Source: an uncultured Eubacteriales bacterium
GTDB lineage: Bacteria > Bacillota > Clostridia > Christensenellales > CAG-138
DNA: 64,000 nucleotides
Assembly: GCA_900544555.1 (NCBI GenBank)
Contig: UQWD01000002.1
Span: forward strand, 62,001-126,000
Direction of reading: 5' to 3'
In this document: piece by piece, positions 18,468 to 26,763 of the stretch
Layout: the number at the start of each line of letters is the position of its first letter
Position numbering within the stretch: the first letter of the stretch is position 1
The notes under the pieces: generated by a model
Database searches by the model: none
Seen by the model: only the letters and a program-made list of their open reading frames with translations
Told to the model about the DNA's origin: nothing
Program-made: the position numbers and the translations under genes

Positions 18468-19394
18468 ACCCTCCTATACATCACAATATGTACAGGAGCG
18501 CCGGATGTGCGGGGCGAGAACACAAAAGAGACTAAAAGAGCAAAAAACGAGCCTATCAGCTTTTAATACGCCAAGCCATACTAAGCTTGGCCAGGTTCAA
18601 ATCAATTGACTGGGAAAGGCTGCTTACTCGGCTGCTAAGGAGTTCACATAGCTACATGTAAATCTATGGATTATCGGCAGCTCTCAAGCACCATATAAAC
18701 GAAAAACAAATGAAAGGATGAACGCCCCATATGTCCAAACGGCTATAAGCGGGAAACTACGTAATGCTAGCAACGCCATTTAAACGCAGATATTACCTAT
18801 ATGCAATGCAAAAGCTGGCTAAGTTCTATCATCCAGTATTTAAATCTGCTTGAAAGACGATCGCCGCATACCACACCTCCTAAAACATAATTGGAATCAA
18901 TATGCCATACTCTTTATAAGCCCTGTTTTCGCCATGGATGCTCAGTGGGTCAGACTAAGGCGTACATTACGAGCAATGACTAAACATATTTATAATGGGC
19001 AACTCAACATGTCGGTGAAAATTACGATTCAGGATAATACGATCAAATTATGCAAAAGTACCGAAAGCAACCTCGCTTTGGCATGGAATAAATGTTTTTC
19101 CTTTTGTATTTATCATATTTAAGGTGTTTAAAACGATGTGAAGCGCCTCCTTTATAGGTATGTGGTTATGGCGCAATGATTCGTCAGACATAAAGCGTTT
19201 TAATTCTATCGGGCTAATGCCTTATTGCCAAAAATACTACGTTAATAAGGAATGCGCATAGCCGTAGTATATATGATATTTATTGTGTTGCCTGTTCGTC
19301 GCCTAATCTAGCACTATAGCTCACGTCACGCAGATATCGGCAACTTTGCCTTATTAGCCCAGCGCTTCTATAACGAAACATACGGATGAGTATC
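18468..19394. other. Intergenic region, no gene seen
   Basis: About 930 bases that are AT-richer than the surroundings, with only short frames that lack ribosome sites (for example 18850-19122 on the plus strand). No tRNA, strong hairpin or repeat was seen. Confidence 0.45.
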
Positions 19395-20081
19395 TCAGCC
19401 CTGTTCAAACCCGATCAGTTCAAGAAACTCCCCGCGCATCCGGCGGTAAGCTTCAAATTCCTCCTGCGAAACGGCGACGCAATCGTGCTCAAGCGTATCC
19501 GCATACCGCAGGGTATTTCGACGGTCATCCTCCAGAATAAGGGGTTTTTCTTGAAGCGAAACGGGGAAAGGGCCGTAATAGGGGTCGGTAAGAAGATACA
19601 TCCGCTTATCCTCCTCGCTGTAGCGGTATTCTTCGGGCCGCTCAAAGAACCTGAGGGGCAAAATATAGCTGTTACCCGCGGCCATCAGATTGGACAGGCC
19701 ATAAAAGTTAAAATCATACCCGACTTCGTTCGTCCCGCTTACGGTAATAGGCTCAAATATAAGAAGCGTATCGCCCCGTTTGACCGAATCCCCTTTATAC
19801 ACCTGTTCTACCGTCACTTCGGAAAGGATATCGTCGTTCGTAAACGTGCGGACGCCCGTCGCCCGAACGGATACGACGGCCTCAGAAGCATCCAATAGCT
19901 CTTGCGCGCTTTGGGAAGTCGCCTCGTAAAGGCGAATAGTACTCATACCAAACTCATAGCTTAGGATACTGCCGTTGCTAAAATCAAAAACCGGGATATT
20001 CGCGCGGAAAAAAGCGGCGAACGCGAACCCGCCCACAACAAGCGCGGCAAGAGCCGCAATATACCATCTGCGTTCTCTCAT
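19395..20081 (-). CDS. Membrane-anchored extracytoplasmic protein of the ABC operon
   Basis: A 228-residue protein. The ATG at 20081 overlaps the ABC ATPase stop (ATGA), which fixes the start; a longer frame reaches back into the ATPase gene and is not credible. An N-terminal transmembrane helix (WYIAALAALVVGGFAFAAFF) is followed by an outside domain with the pattern ASEAVVSVRATGVRT, then SEVTVEQVYKGDSVKRGDTL and LSNLMAAGNSYILPL. This strand order is like OB-fold domains found in several secreted Bacillota proteins, but I do not recognise a named family. As the last gene of the operon it may be an accessory or protective partner of the transporter; that is inference. Confidence 0.7.
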   Translation of the reverse strand: MRERRWYIAALAALVVGGFAFAAFFRANIPVFDFSNGSILSYEFGMSTIRLYEATSQSAQELLDASEAVVSVRATGVRTFTNDDILSEVTVEQVYKGDSVKRGDTLLIFEPITVSGTNEVGYDFNFYGLSNLMAAGNSYILPLRFFERPEEYRYSEEDKRMYLLTDPYYGPFPVSLQEKPLILEDDRRNTLRYADTLEHDCVAVSQEEFEAYRRMRGEFLELIGFEQG

Positions 20082-20737
20082 CCCAGCGCACCTTCTTCCG
20101 CCTCGGCGCACTGCCCGTCGCGCATCAAAAACACCCGGTCGCACAGCAAACGTATATCCTCCTTTTGATGCGTTGCTATCAGGCAGGCTGCGCCCCGGGC
20201 CTTCTCCTCCAGCATCAGCTCCCGAAACGCCAGTACGCTCTCCTCGTCCATGCCGTTGGTAGGCTCGTCCAGTATCAGGATTTTTGGGCGCTCCATAATG
20301 GCCTGCGCGAGCGCGAGCTTCTGCTTCATACCCATCGAATATGCGCCGTACCTGCGCTTATCGTCTGGATCAAGCCCCACCCTTTTCATGGCCCCCCGCT
20401 GCGCCTCCTTATCCGCGACGCCCCGGATATCCGCCAGCAGGCTCAGGTTTTCCATGCCTGTGAGGTGGTTCCACAGGCCGATATTCTCGATAATCAGGCC
20501 CATGCTCTCCGGAAAGGATTTATCCTTGGTAATGGTTTTGCCAAGCACCGTCACGCTTCCGCTATCCGGCACGATAAGCCCGGCCACAGCCCGGAACAGC
20601 ATGGTTTTCCCGGATGCGTTGCGCCCGTAAAATCCATGTATAAGCCCCTCCTCAAGGGTTAAGTTAATATCCTTTAGCACCTGCCTGCGCTTAAGCGTTT
20701 TGTTTACATGCTCCATTACAACCGCAGCCATATCCAA
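20078..20737 (-). CDS. ABC transporter ATP-binding protein
   Basis: A 219-residue ATPase that would energise the two membrane proteins encoded upstream. Walker A is GRNASGKT (about residues 38-45; Ala-Ser in place of the more usual Gly-Ser), the signature is YSMGMKQK, Walker B is ILILDEPTNGMD, and the switch histidine is in IATHQ. It is of the short ABC-2 type used for peptide, bacteriocin or drug export and for self-protection. Five bases separate it from the permease gene upstream and it overlaps the following gene by four bases. Confidence 0.92.
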   Translation of the reverse strand: MDMAAVVMEHVNKTLKRRQVLKDINLTLEEGLIHGFYGRNASGKTMLFRAVAGLIVPDSGSVTVLGKTITKDKSFPESMGLIIENIGLWNHLTGMENLSLLADIRGVADKEAQRGAMKRVGLDPDDKRRYGAYSMGMKQKLALAQAIMERPKILILDEPTNGMDEESVLAFRELMLEEKARGAACLIATHQKEDIRLLCDRVFLMRDGQCAEAEEGALG

Positions 20738-20742
20738 CCTCC

Positions 20743-22227
20743 CTATAGCGTATAATCGCCGTTATCGGCCAGGCGAACGCCCACGGCCGCGACAACGGAT
20801 ATAAACAATATCTGATAAACAGCCGTGAATGGGATTGTGAACCCATCCAAGGCGTATTCAAAGAATTCGGGTGCGGCAAAGGCCAGCGCCGGTATATCGT
20901 GAAGAGAGCCCAACGCCTGCGCGGAAGGGTAGAGCTTTATAAGCCATCCGCCGCACGCCCCGCCTAATATAATAAACAGCGGCTGAGCCAGCATATACGC
21001 CAGCAGCGTTATTAAAAACGCAGCGTTTTGCTTCATTCTCAGGCAAAGCGCGTTCGCCAGCGTCACAAACCCGGCCCCGCTCAGCCCCGCCGTAAGCAGC
21101 AGCGCCCCGCACGCCGCGAGCAGCGTTTTTACCCCGGCGGCGCTTACGCCGAAAAGCAGCGGAACCGCCGCGGCAGCCAGAACCGCGGCCGCGTAAAAGA
21201 GCAGCGCGCAAAGGAACCCCGCCAAAAGCTTATGCGCCATCCAGCGTTTGCGGCTGAAAGAGCGTGTGAAAATCAGCGCGGCGGCCCTGTCTAAGTCCCT
21301 GCCGACAATGCCGGAAAAGAACATCAGCTGCCCCAGTATGGGCAGAGCAAAGAGGATAAGGCCGATTATCGAGATTTCCTCGCCCGCCAGTCCGCCCAAA
21401 GCGATAAGCACAACCTGCTCCACATTCTCCGCGCCCGCGTTGAGCGCGAAAAGCGCGGCCACAGCCCCAAACGGCGCCCCCCATAGGCAAAGCCGATAAT
21501 ACGGCGCGTCCATCTTCATAAATGAAAGCGTTCGGCGGCCGCCCCTTTTGCCTGGGGCGGAGGCGGGCTGCGGGAACAGCGCCCCGCCTAACGCCAAGAG
21601 TATCAGCGCCCTCAACGCCATTTCTCCTACGGCGGGCAGCGCCTCCTTCGCGCCGCTTACCAAAAACACCCTAAACAGCGGGTAATAAAACAGATTCAAC
21701 TGGAACTGAAAAAAACCGCTTGCGGACAGCCAGTCCAGCGTCAATATACAAAGCGCGGCGACCGGAGCCGCCAGACTGAGCCCCCATTTCATCCGCGCGG
21801 CGGTAACGGCGAGGCCGAGCTGAAAAAAACCCAAAAGCAGGTTCAGGCTTACGATAAGCGCGTGAGAAAACGAATATTCCCCGCCGGACAGCGCGCACGC
21901 CAGAAACAGGAGCGCCGCCAGCGGAAGGAAGAACAGCGTGGTATCCACGCATAGGAATCGAACGCGCGCCCAGTAAGCGTGGGCCGGGCCGCCATACCGT
22001 ACATAGCTGTAAACATTGCGCACATAGGTATCATGGCGCGTCGTGAAGAACAGGAAAACCGGGAACAGTATGAACTGAAACCCCTGAAGATGGCCCAACC
22101 CCTCCCATAGCGAACCCGTATCCGCCGCGTACAGCACGGAGATAAGCGCGTAAACGCCGTATACGGCGGCCAGCCACGCCGCTTCAGATAGCCGGTACCG
22201 CGCCCTTAAGCCGCTCAGCCGCCTCAT
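20743..22227 (-). CDS. ABC-2-like membrane protein (permease 2)
   Basis: A 494-residue, very hydrophobic protein with about 12 predicted membrane segments, Ala/Leu-rich, and a hydrophilic break near residues 220-240 (APGKRGGRRTLSFMKMDAP) that divides it into two six-helix halves. The second half contains FSGIVGRDLDRAAALIFTRSFSRKRWMAHKLL, cytoplasmic loop features of ABC-2 permeases. Sequence similarity to a named family is not obvious to me; the call rests on topology and on its position between a permease and an ATPase gene. Its start overlaps the preceding stop by ATGA. Confidence 0.75.
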   Translation of the reverse strand: MRRLSGLRARYRLSEAAWLAAVYGVYALISVLYAADTGSLWEGLGHLQGFQFILFPVFLFFTTRHDTYVRNVYSYVRYGGPAHAYWARVRFLCVDTTLFFLPLAALLFLACALSGGEYSFSHALIVSLNLLLGFFQLGLAVTAARMKWGLSLAAPVAALCILTLDWLSASGFFQFQLNLFYYPLFRVFLVSGAKEALPAVGEMALRALILLALGGALFPQPASAPGKRGGRRTLSFMKMDAPYYRLCLWGAPFGAVAALFALNAGAENVEQVVLIALGGLAGEEISIIGLILFALPILGQLMFFSGIVGRDLDRAAALIFTRSFSRKRWMAHKLLAGFLCALLFYAAAVLAAAAVPLLFGVSAAGVKTLLAACGALLLTAGLSGAGFVTLANALCLRMKQNAAFLITLLAYMLAQPLFIILGGACGGWLIKLYPSAQALGSLHDIPALAFAAPEFFEYALDGFTIPFTAVYQILFISVVAAVGVRLADNGDYTL

Positions 22228-23057
22228 AGCAGAAAATCCCTGCCCTTTTTCACCTTATAAAGCACGGCCCCAAGGCCGATGGCCAAAAGCGCGCCCACAA
22301 ACGCAAGGTACGGATAAATGCTGCGCGTGCTAGGCATAGTGACAGTTTGCAGGTAATCGTATACGACAAGCCAATCATACCCGGAGGAATTGAGCAGCAG
22401 GCAGGCCGCAAAGGTCGCCACGGTGGGCCCAGCCAACGCGATAAAGGCGTTTTTACGGTAAAAGAGCGTCACGGCATAGGCGCAAAGCCCCAGCGCCATG
22501 CCTAAAAGCCCCGCCAGCCCCGTATGGGCGAGCGCGTCGAGCATGGGGCTGTTGAAATACAGGCCCGGGAAAAGCGCGTAAGCCGAATCGTAGGCGAAAC
22601 TGACCGTATAATAAACGCTTCCATCAGGCAAAAGGGCATGACGGGGAAGCGCGGCAAGGCATAACGCCTGATTGAATAAAAAGGGCAGCATGGCGATTAC
22701 GGCCGAAAACAGCATCACCGCAGCGGCCTTGCTCCAGTAATACCGGGCGACGCCCGCCTTAGCTACGAGCAGGGCGGCGGAGCGGTTTTTACATTCCCGC
22801 AGATACGTATCGGCGCAAGGCAGCGCCGCCGCGAGCGGTACGTAAAGCAAAATCGCAAACTTACCAAAACCGGAGCCGCCTCTGTTCATGGCCGCCTCAG
22901 CCGGCGAAAGAATGGTGCGCGCGTCCTCAATCCACGGTTTATTGAACAGCACCTCCGCCAACGCTGCTACGGCGATGGCCGCGCCCGCAATCAGCACAAG
23001 CCATGTAATCCGCCTCGACGTCAGCTTTTTAAGTTCATATTGAAACAGTTTAAGCAC
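22224..23057 (-). CDS. ABC-2-like membrane protein (permease 1)
   Basis: A 277-residue membrane protein with about six helices. It begins LFQYELKKLTSRRITWLVLI, typical of ABC-2 permeases in which a short basic N-terminus leads into the first helix, and has a large outside loop before the second helix. The start is probably GTG at 23057, seven bases after GGAGG; a TTG at 23081 has no ribosome site. It overlaps permease 2 by four bases and follows the small secreted protein gene by about 40 bases. Confidence 0.8.
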   Translation of the reverse strand: MLKLFQYELKKLTSRRITWLVLIAGAAIAVAALAEVLFNKPWIEDARTILSPAEAAMNRGGSGFGKFAILLYVPLAAALPCADTYLRECKNRSAALLVAKAGVARYYWSKAAAVMLFSAVIAMLPFLFNQALCLAALPRHALLPDGSVYYTVSFAYDSAYALFPGLYFNSPMLDALAHTGLAGLLGMALGLCAYAVTLFYRKNAFIALAGPTVATFAACLLLNSSGYDWLVVYDYLQTVTMPSTRSIYPYLAFVGALLAIGLGAVLYKVKKGRDFLL

Positions 23058-23098
23058 AGCGCAACCTCCAGCAACCGACAAGTACGTTGGGCAGCGTT

Positions 23099-23494
23099 TT
23101 ATCTGAAATCGATTTCACCAACAACCCTTTCCCCTCCAAATATAGAAACAGCTTGGCTGCGCAGCCGTACAGGTGTACCGTCTCTCGGAATCGCCTCTTG
23201 ATATAACATAAGGATTGATTTGTTTGAGTAAGCCGTGTAATTACTAGTCATAGGCAGCCAGGTCTTTGAAATATAAGCATCTATCCAGCAGATAAACTTC
23301 ACATCGCAGTTGCCCGGGGAATTTATCGCATGGGACGTATCTGATTTTTTAGTGCTTTGAACCAGCGTAATATGCGCGCCAAATCCCGGCAGCCTTTTAT
23401 CATAATTTACATAGTCGTCTTTCGCCGCCGAAGCTCCGGCAATCAATACGCAAAACGCCCCCAGCGCAACCGCTAAATATAAAAACCTTTTCAT
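23099..23494 (-). CDS. Small secreted protein at the head of the ABC operon
   Basis: A 131-residue protein with a clear signal peptide (KRFLYLAVALGAFCVLIAGASA, cleavage near residue 23). The mature part of about 108 residues has two Cys, is Ser/Thr-rich and ends in VRLRSQAVSIFGGERVVGEIDFR. The overall build, a small secreted beta-rich protein next to an ABC exporter, resembles DUF2712-type and lactococcin-972-like arrangements, in which the secreted product can be a bacteriocin; I cannot show homology by eye. TAAGGAGG lies ahead of the ATG, and a perfect sigma-A promoter lies about 90 bases upstream. Confidence 0.75.
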   Translation of the reverse strand: MKRFLYLAVALGAFCVLIAGASAAKDDYVNYDKRLPGFGAHITLVQSTKKSDTSHAINSPGNCDVKFICWIDAYISKTWLPMTSNYTAYSNKSILMLYQEAIPRDGTPVRLRSQAVSIFGGERVVGEIDFR

Positions 23495-23582
23495 AGCGAA
23501 ACCTCCTTATTTTTTGATGTGCGTTCATTCCTCATAGCTGTTACTCATACTTGCTCAGACAATATATCTTTGTCATATTTAT

Positions 23583-23611
23583 ATTATACAGTGCCGGTAT
23601 ATCCTTGTCAA
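23583..23611 (-). promoter_or_regulatory. Perfect consensus sigma-A promoter of the ABC operon
   Basis: On the minus strand TTGACA (23606-23611), a 17-base spacer and TATAAT (23583-23588). All twelve consensus bases match, which predicts strong basal transcription of the secreted protein and the transporter. Confidence 0.85.
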
Positions 23612-23739
23612 CCAAATTTTACTAAACGCTTTTTCTGGCGCGTGTCACCAGGGGTTCGGTATTTTTTAACTCTCATTCTATAGCACATTTATAGCCCATC
23701 AAGCCGCCGTGGCGGCCGCGGCTTTGCATGATGATGCAA

Positions 23740-23768
23740 TTGCTATTTACGGCTCCCTCTGATATAAT
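23740..23768 (+). promoter_or_regulatory. Promoter of comB
   Basis: TTGCTA (23740-23745), 17 bases, TATAAT (23763-23768), 57 bases ahead of the start codon. It diverges from the ABC operon promoter. Confidence 0.65.
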
Positions 23769-23825
23769 CAGAGAATCATATTAATTGTTAGACGGCCGCT
23801 GAATATGCGGTGCGATGGAGGGAAC

Positions 23826-24533
23826 ATGCGCGTAGACGTAATATACACTTTTGGCCGCTTGCTGGATAACCAGATAAGCAACCACACTGTTATTGTGGTA
23901 GACGCGCTGCGCGCGACAAGCTGCATCGTCTGGGCCGTAAAAAACGGGGCGGCCAAAGTAATACCGACGCAGGATCCGGGAGACGCGGTGGCTGTGGCGG
24001 GAAGACTCGGCATACAGGACTGCGTGCTGGCGGGCGAACGCGGCGGGCTCCCCATACCCGGTTTTAACATTGGCAACTCCCCTCATGAATTCGGCCCTGA
24101 AACGGTGCGGAACAAAACCGTTATCATCAGCACCACCAACGGCACGGCGGCCCTTTACGGCGCGCGCAACGCGAAAAAGGCGCTGGTGGGCGCGATGATC
24201 AACCGTACCGCCGCAGGCGTGCGCGCCGCGGAGGAGGGTAATGATATCATCGTGCTTTGCGCGGGTACCGCCGGGCAGGTTTCCGCGGAAGATATCGTTG
24301 CCGCCGGCGCGATTGCCGAAGCTGTATGTGCGCATTCCCAAGCAGAGCTGACCGACGCGGCGATAATCAGCATGGCGACGTTTCAGAATTACCTGGACGG
24401 CCGGCTGGACATGGCGCTTACCGGCCATTACCGGGCGCTCACGGCGCTGGGTTTTGAAAAAGACGTTGAGTTCTGTCTGACGCAGGATTTGACCGATGTG
24501 GTACCTTGCTATGATAACGGGGTTATACGATAA
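23826..24533 (+). CDS. comB: 2-phosphosulfolactate phosphatase family protein (ComB)
   Basis: A 235-residue protein of the ComB family, Mg-dependent phosphatases that act on 2-phospho-3-sulfolactate. Visible family blocks are VIVVDALRATS near residue 25, LAGERGGLPIPGFNIGNSPHE in the middle, IISTTNGTAAL and VLCAGTAGQVS. The start at 23826 follows GGAGGG by 4-5 bases; seven extra codons upstream have no support. In methanogens the enzyme serves coenzyme M synthesis. Many Clostridia carry a lone copy with no other sulfolactate genes, as here, so the physiological substrate is open. Confidence 0.9.
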   Translation: MRVDVIYTFGRLLDNQISNHTVIVVDALRATSCIVWAVKNGAAKVIPTQDPGDAVAVAGRLGIQDCVLAGERGGLPIPGFNIGNSPHEFGPETVRNKTVIISTTNGTAALYGARNAKKALVGAMINRTAAGVRAAEEGNDIIVLCAGTAGQVSAEDIVAAGAIAEAVCAHSQAELTDAAIISMATFQNYLDGRLDMALTGHYRALTALGFEKDVEFCLTQDLTDVVPCYDNGVIR

Positions 24534-25293
24534 GGGAACGCTAAATGCGCGTTAGGCGCTGCGCGTCAAGCCGCCTGACTCTTACATTACGTCCGCCTGG
24601 TCTTGCGGCAATCATATCATAACCAAAAGAACATACCCGGGCCGTACTATCCATGATGGTGCGCATCAACGTCTTTTTCATCGCGCGCCACAATACTGAT
24701 GGGTTTTTCATAGCGGCATGCTTTTCAAATATGGATATCGGTATTCTTCTGCCGGCGAACCCAAACCGGTTCAGGTCCGCGACTTCAAGTTTATACGCGG
24801 CCGAACGGAGAATGAGCGCCGTGTGATGAAAGTAAAGCAGGATTTTAAGTTCTGCGCGGCAGGTTGAAAAAAGCGGCTGCGCCGCTATTTTGAGTTTACG
24901 TGGGGCGCTTGCGCCGTTGCGCGTATCGCCGCGCTATTTAAAAAAAGCCTTACGGCAGAACGCTTACCGTTTTCGGGGCATATGTAGCCGCGCCTGTATA
25001 TGAAAGTATTCTTGCTAGTACTCATAAATGAATCGAATTTTGCAAGGGTTGGCAGAAGTATATCTCCCCTGGACGATATTTAAACCCAAAGGCTAATAAA
25101 CTATAGTTAAAAAGATTCGCTTCCGCGTTTTTATAGCTATGACCAAGCGGCATCCTTCTCAACCCAAAGATAGGGTCAACCGGCGATATTACAGACAAAG
25201 TAGTGTAAATTTGTTCCAATATAAAACGGACAGTGAATTACTCATTACCATCCGGCAGGTAAAAAACATAATAAAAATAAACTAATTGTTTAT
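24534..25293. other. Intergenic region with a startless coding-like frame
   Basis: On the minus strand 24933 down to 24541 is open for 130 codons but has no ATG, GTG or TTG in the first 70. It reads like protein (AAYKLEVADLNRFGFAGRRI, then SIFEKHAAMKNPSVLWRAMK) and may be a decayed gene. A shorter plus-strand frame overlaps it. I do not recognise either. The remainder up to 25293 is AT-rich and empty. Confidence 0.4.
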
Positions 25294-26010
25294 TTATGCA
25301 GCCTTATTCTGATACGCGCCCGCGCTGCCCATCCAAACCATCAACACGCAGCCCGCCTGGCTGTCAATGGCGATAACCGCCGTATCCGAACGCACAGCCT
25401 TTACAAGCGCCCCGGAAATGATCCACGCGCCGGCCTCTTCGTTATATTTTACGAATACGGTATTATCGATCCACTTTTGCCCGGCTACGTCGCTGACCAC
25501 CTTAGCCGCGGCCGTCTTCGCCTCGCCTTCATCCGCAATCCGCCCGAATTCCCCCGTATACTTGAGCACGCTCTCACCCTCAAGCTGCTGCCTGCTCATC
25601 TTCAAGAAATCCTTCGGCTCAACACAATTAAGCCCCGGGCTGCCTTTAGGATCCGTATTTTTAAATGGCTTTTCGCCTTCCTCTATACCTATGCCGCCGG
25701 GGGTCGCTTCCGGCGCGTTGGTGTTGACAGCGCGCGGGTCGGTTGTTTTGCCGTCATAACCATATGCGGATGGATTTGCCGAACTATCGGGCGGGGATTG
25801 GCGTAAAAACAGCGTTCCCGCTCCGACAAGTATAACCAGCACGGCCGCCGCGCTCAACATGCGCACCGCCGCGTCCTGCCTGCGCCGCCTAACGTCCCGC
25901 CGCTTTTGAAGCACGGCGCGCTTGATAAGGGCGTACGGTACGGCTGCGTCCGCCTCATCCGCAATGGAGCTGAGCAGATTATCCAGTTCATCATATGTCT
26001 GTTTTATCAT
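25294..26010 (-). CDS. Probable membrane anti-sigma factor
   Basis: A 238-residue protein encoded directly after the ECF sigma factor gene and overlapping it by 20 bases. The cytoplasmic N-terminus of about 45 residues is charged and helical, ending in KRRDVRRRR; one transmembrane helix follows (MLSAAAVLVILVGAGTLFL, about 51-69), then a Pro/Asn-rich linker and an outside domain of about 120 residues (QLEGESVLKYTGEFG, AWIISGALVKAVRSD, SQAGCVLMVWMG). This single-pass layout is the standard one for anti-sigma factors that respond to envelope signals. No zinc-binding HxxxCxxC motif is seen. ATG at 26010 is preferred over GTG at 26019. Confidence 0.7.
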   Translation of the reverse strand: MIKQTYDELDNLLSSIADEADAAVPYALIKRAVLQKRRDVRRRRQDAAVRMLSAAAVLVILVGAGTLFLRQSPPDSSANPSAYGYDGKTTDPRAVNTNAPEATPGGIGIEEGEKPFKNTDPKGSPGLNCVEPKDFLKMSRQQLEGESVLKYTGEFGRIADEGEAKTAAAKVVSDVAGQKWIDNTVFVKYNEEAGAWIISGALVKAVRSDTAVIAIDSQAGCVLMVWMGSAGAYQNKAA

Positions 26011-26518
26011 CGTAGCCACGACCTTTCAATATACGGGCAAGCTGGTTTTTCGCTCTAAGCATCCGGGACTTTACCGTGCCAACGCTCACGTTCATTGCCG
26101 ACGCTATTTCCTCGTAACTTAATTGGGAAAAGTAATGAAGCAGCACGGTTTGCCGGTATATATCCGGCATCTCGTCAATGGCCTGCCTGAGCGCTTCCTT
26201 CCGTTCCGTATCGTCATAAGCGGATTCCGGCTGGTCGCTCCGGCTGCATAGCGCCGTGTCGGACGGCGCGTCCGTAAGAACCTCACGCTTATTCCTGCGC
26301 AAAACATCTACCGCAGCGTTAACGCTGACGCGGTATAGCCAGTTTTTAATCTGGCCGTCGTTCATGGAGGAGAGCTGTTTCATATGCCGGTAAGCCTTCA
26401 AAAACACCTCCTGCGATAAATCCATCGCGGCGGCAGGGTTCTTTATTACGCTGTATGCGGCCCAGTAAACCATACGGCTGTAACCCGCATAGATTGAATC
26501 GAAGTCCCGGCCGGTCAT
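25991..26518 (-). CDS. ECF-type RNA polymerase sigma factor
   Basis: A 175-residue sigma-70 factor of the extracytoplasmic function group. Region 2 is at about 8-75 (FDSIYAGYSRMVYWAAYSVI, DLSQEVFLKAYRHM) and region 4 at about 110-165 with the helix-turn-helix LSYEEIASAMNVSVGTVKSRMLRAKNQL; the linker lacks region 3. GGAGGG lies six bases ahead of the ATG. A GGAAC-N17-CGTC element upstream looks like a binding site for this class, suggesting self-activation. It is translationally coupled to the presumed anti-sigma gene. Confidence 0.93.
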   Translation of the reverse strand: MTGRDFDSIYAGYSRMVYWAAYSVIKNPAAAMDLSQEVFLKAYRHMKQLSSMNDGQIKNWLYRVSVNAAVDVLRRNKREVLTDAPSDTALCSRSDQPESAYDDTERKEALRQAIDEMPDIYRQTVLLHYFSQLSYEEIASAMNVSVGTVKSRMLRAKNQLARILKGRGYDDKTDI

Positions 26519-26576
26519 AGAAAGCCCTCCGTAGCTTCATAATAATATACGGCTAAAAAGGGAAAAAGGTTGCAAA

Positions 26577-26603
26577 GACGGCTTATATCATACCCGTGTT
26601 CCC
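26577..26603 (-). promoter_or_regulatory. Candidate ECF-sigma autoregulatory promoter
   Basis: On the minus strand GGGAAC (26598-26603) and CGTC (26577-26580) are 17 bases apart, about 60 bases ahead of the sigma factor start. This is the typical -35/-10 pattern of ECF promoters. Confidence 0.5.
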
Positions 26604-26708
26604 ATAAATCGCCGTTCCTAAATGAAGCGGCCTTCGGCGCCCCATCACAAAAAACACTTCATTATATAGAGAAATTATATCATACGCGCTGCGTTAGAGG
26701 CAAACTCG

Positions 26709-26737
26709 TTGACGCTCATTGAAAAAAACAGTATGAT
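26709..26737 (+). promoter_or_regulatory. Promoter of the DUF1846 gene
   Basis: TTGACG (26709-26714), 17 bases, TATGAT (26732-26737), 26 bases before the start codon. Confidence 0.65.
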
Positions 26738-26763
26738 GAAGTGTATGTGGAAAGGAGTATACT

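Noticed and set aside
18850..19122. 90-codon plus-strand frame
   Set aside because: AT-rich, lacks a ribosome site and resembles no known protein.
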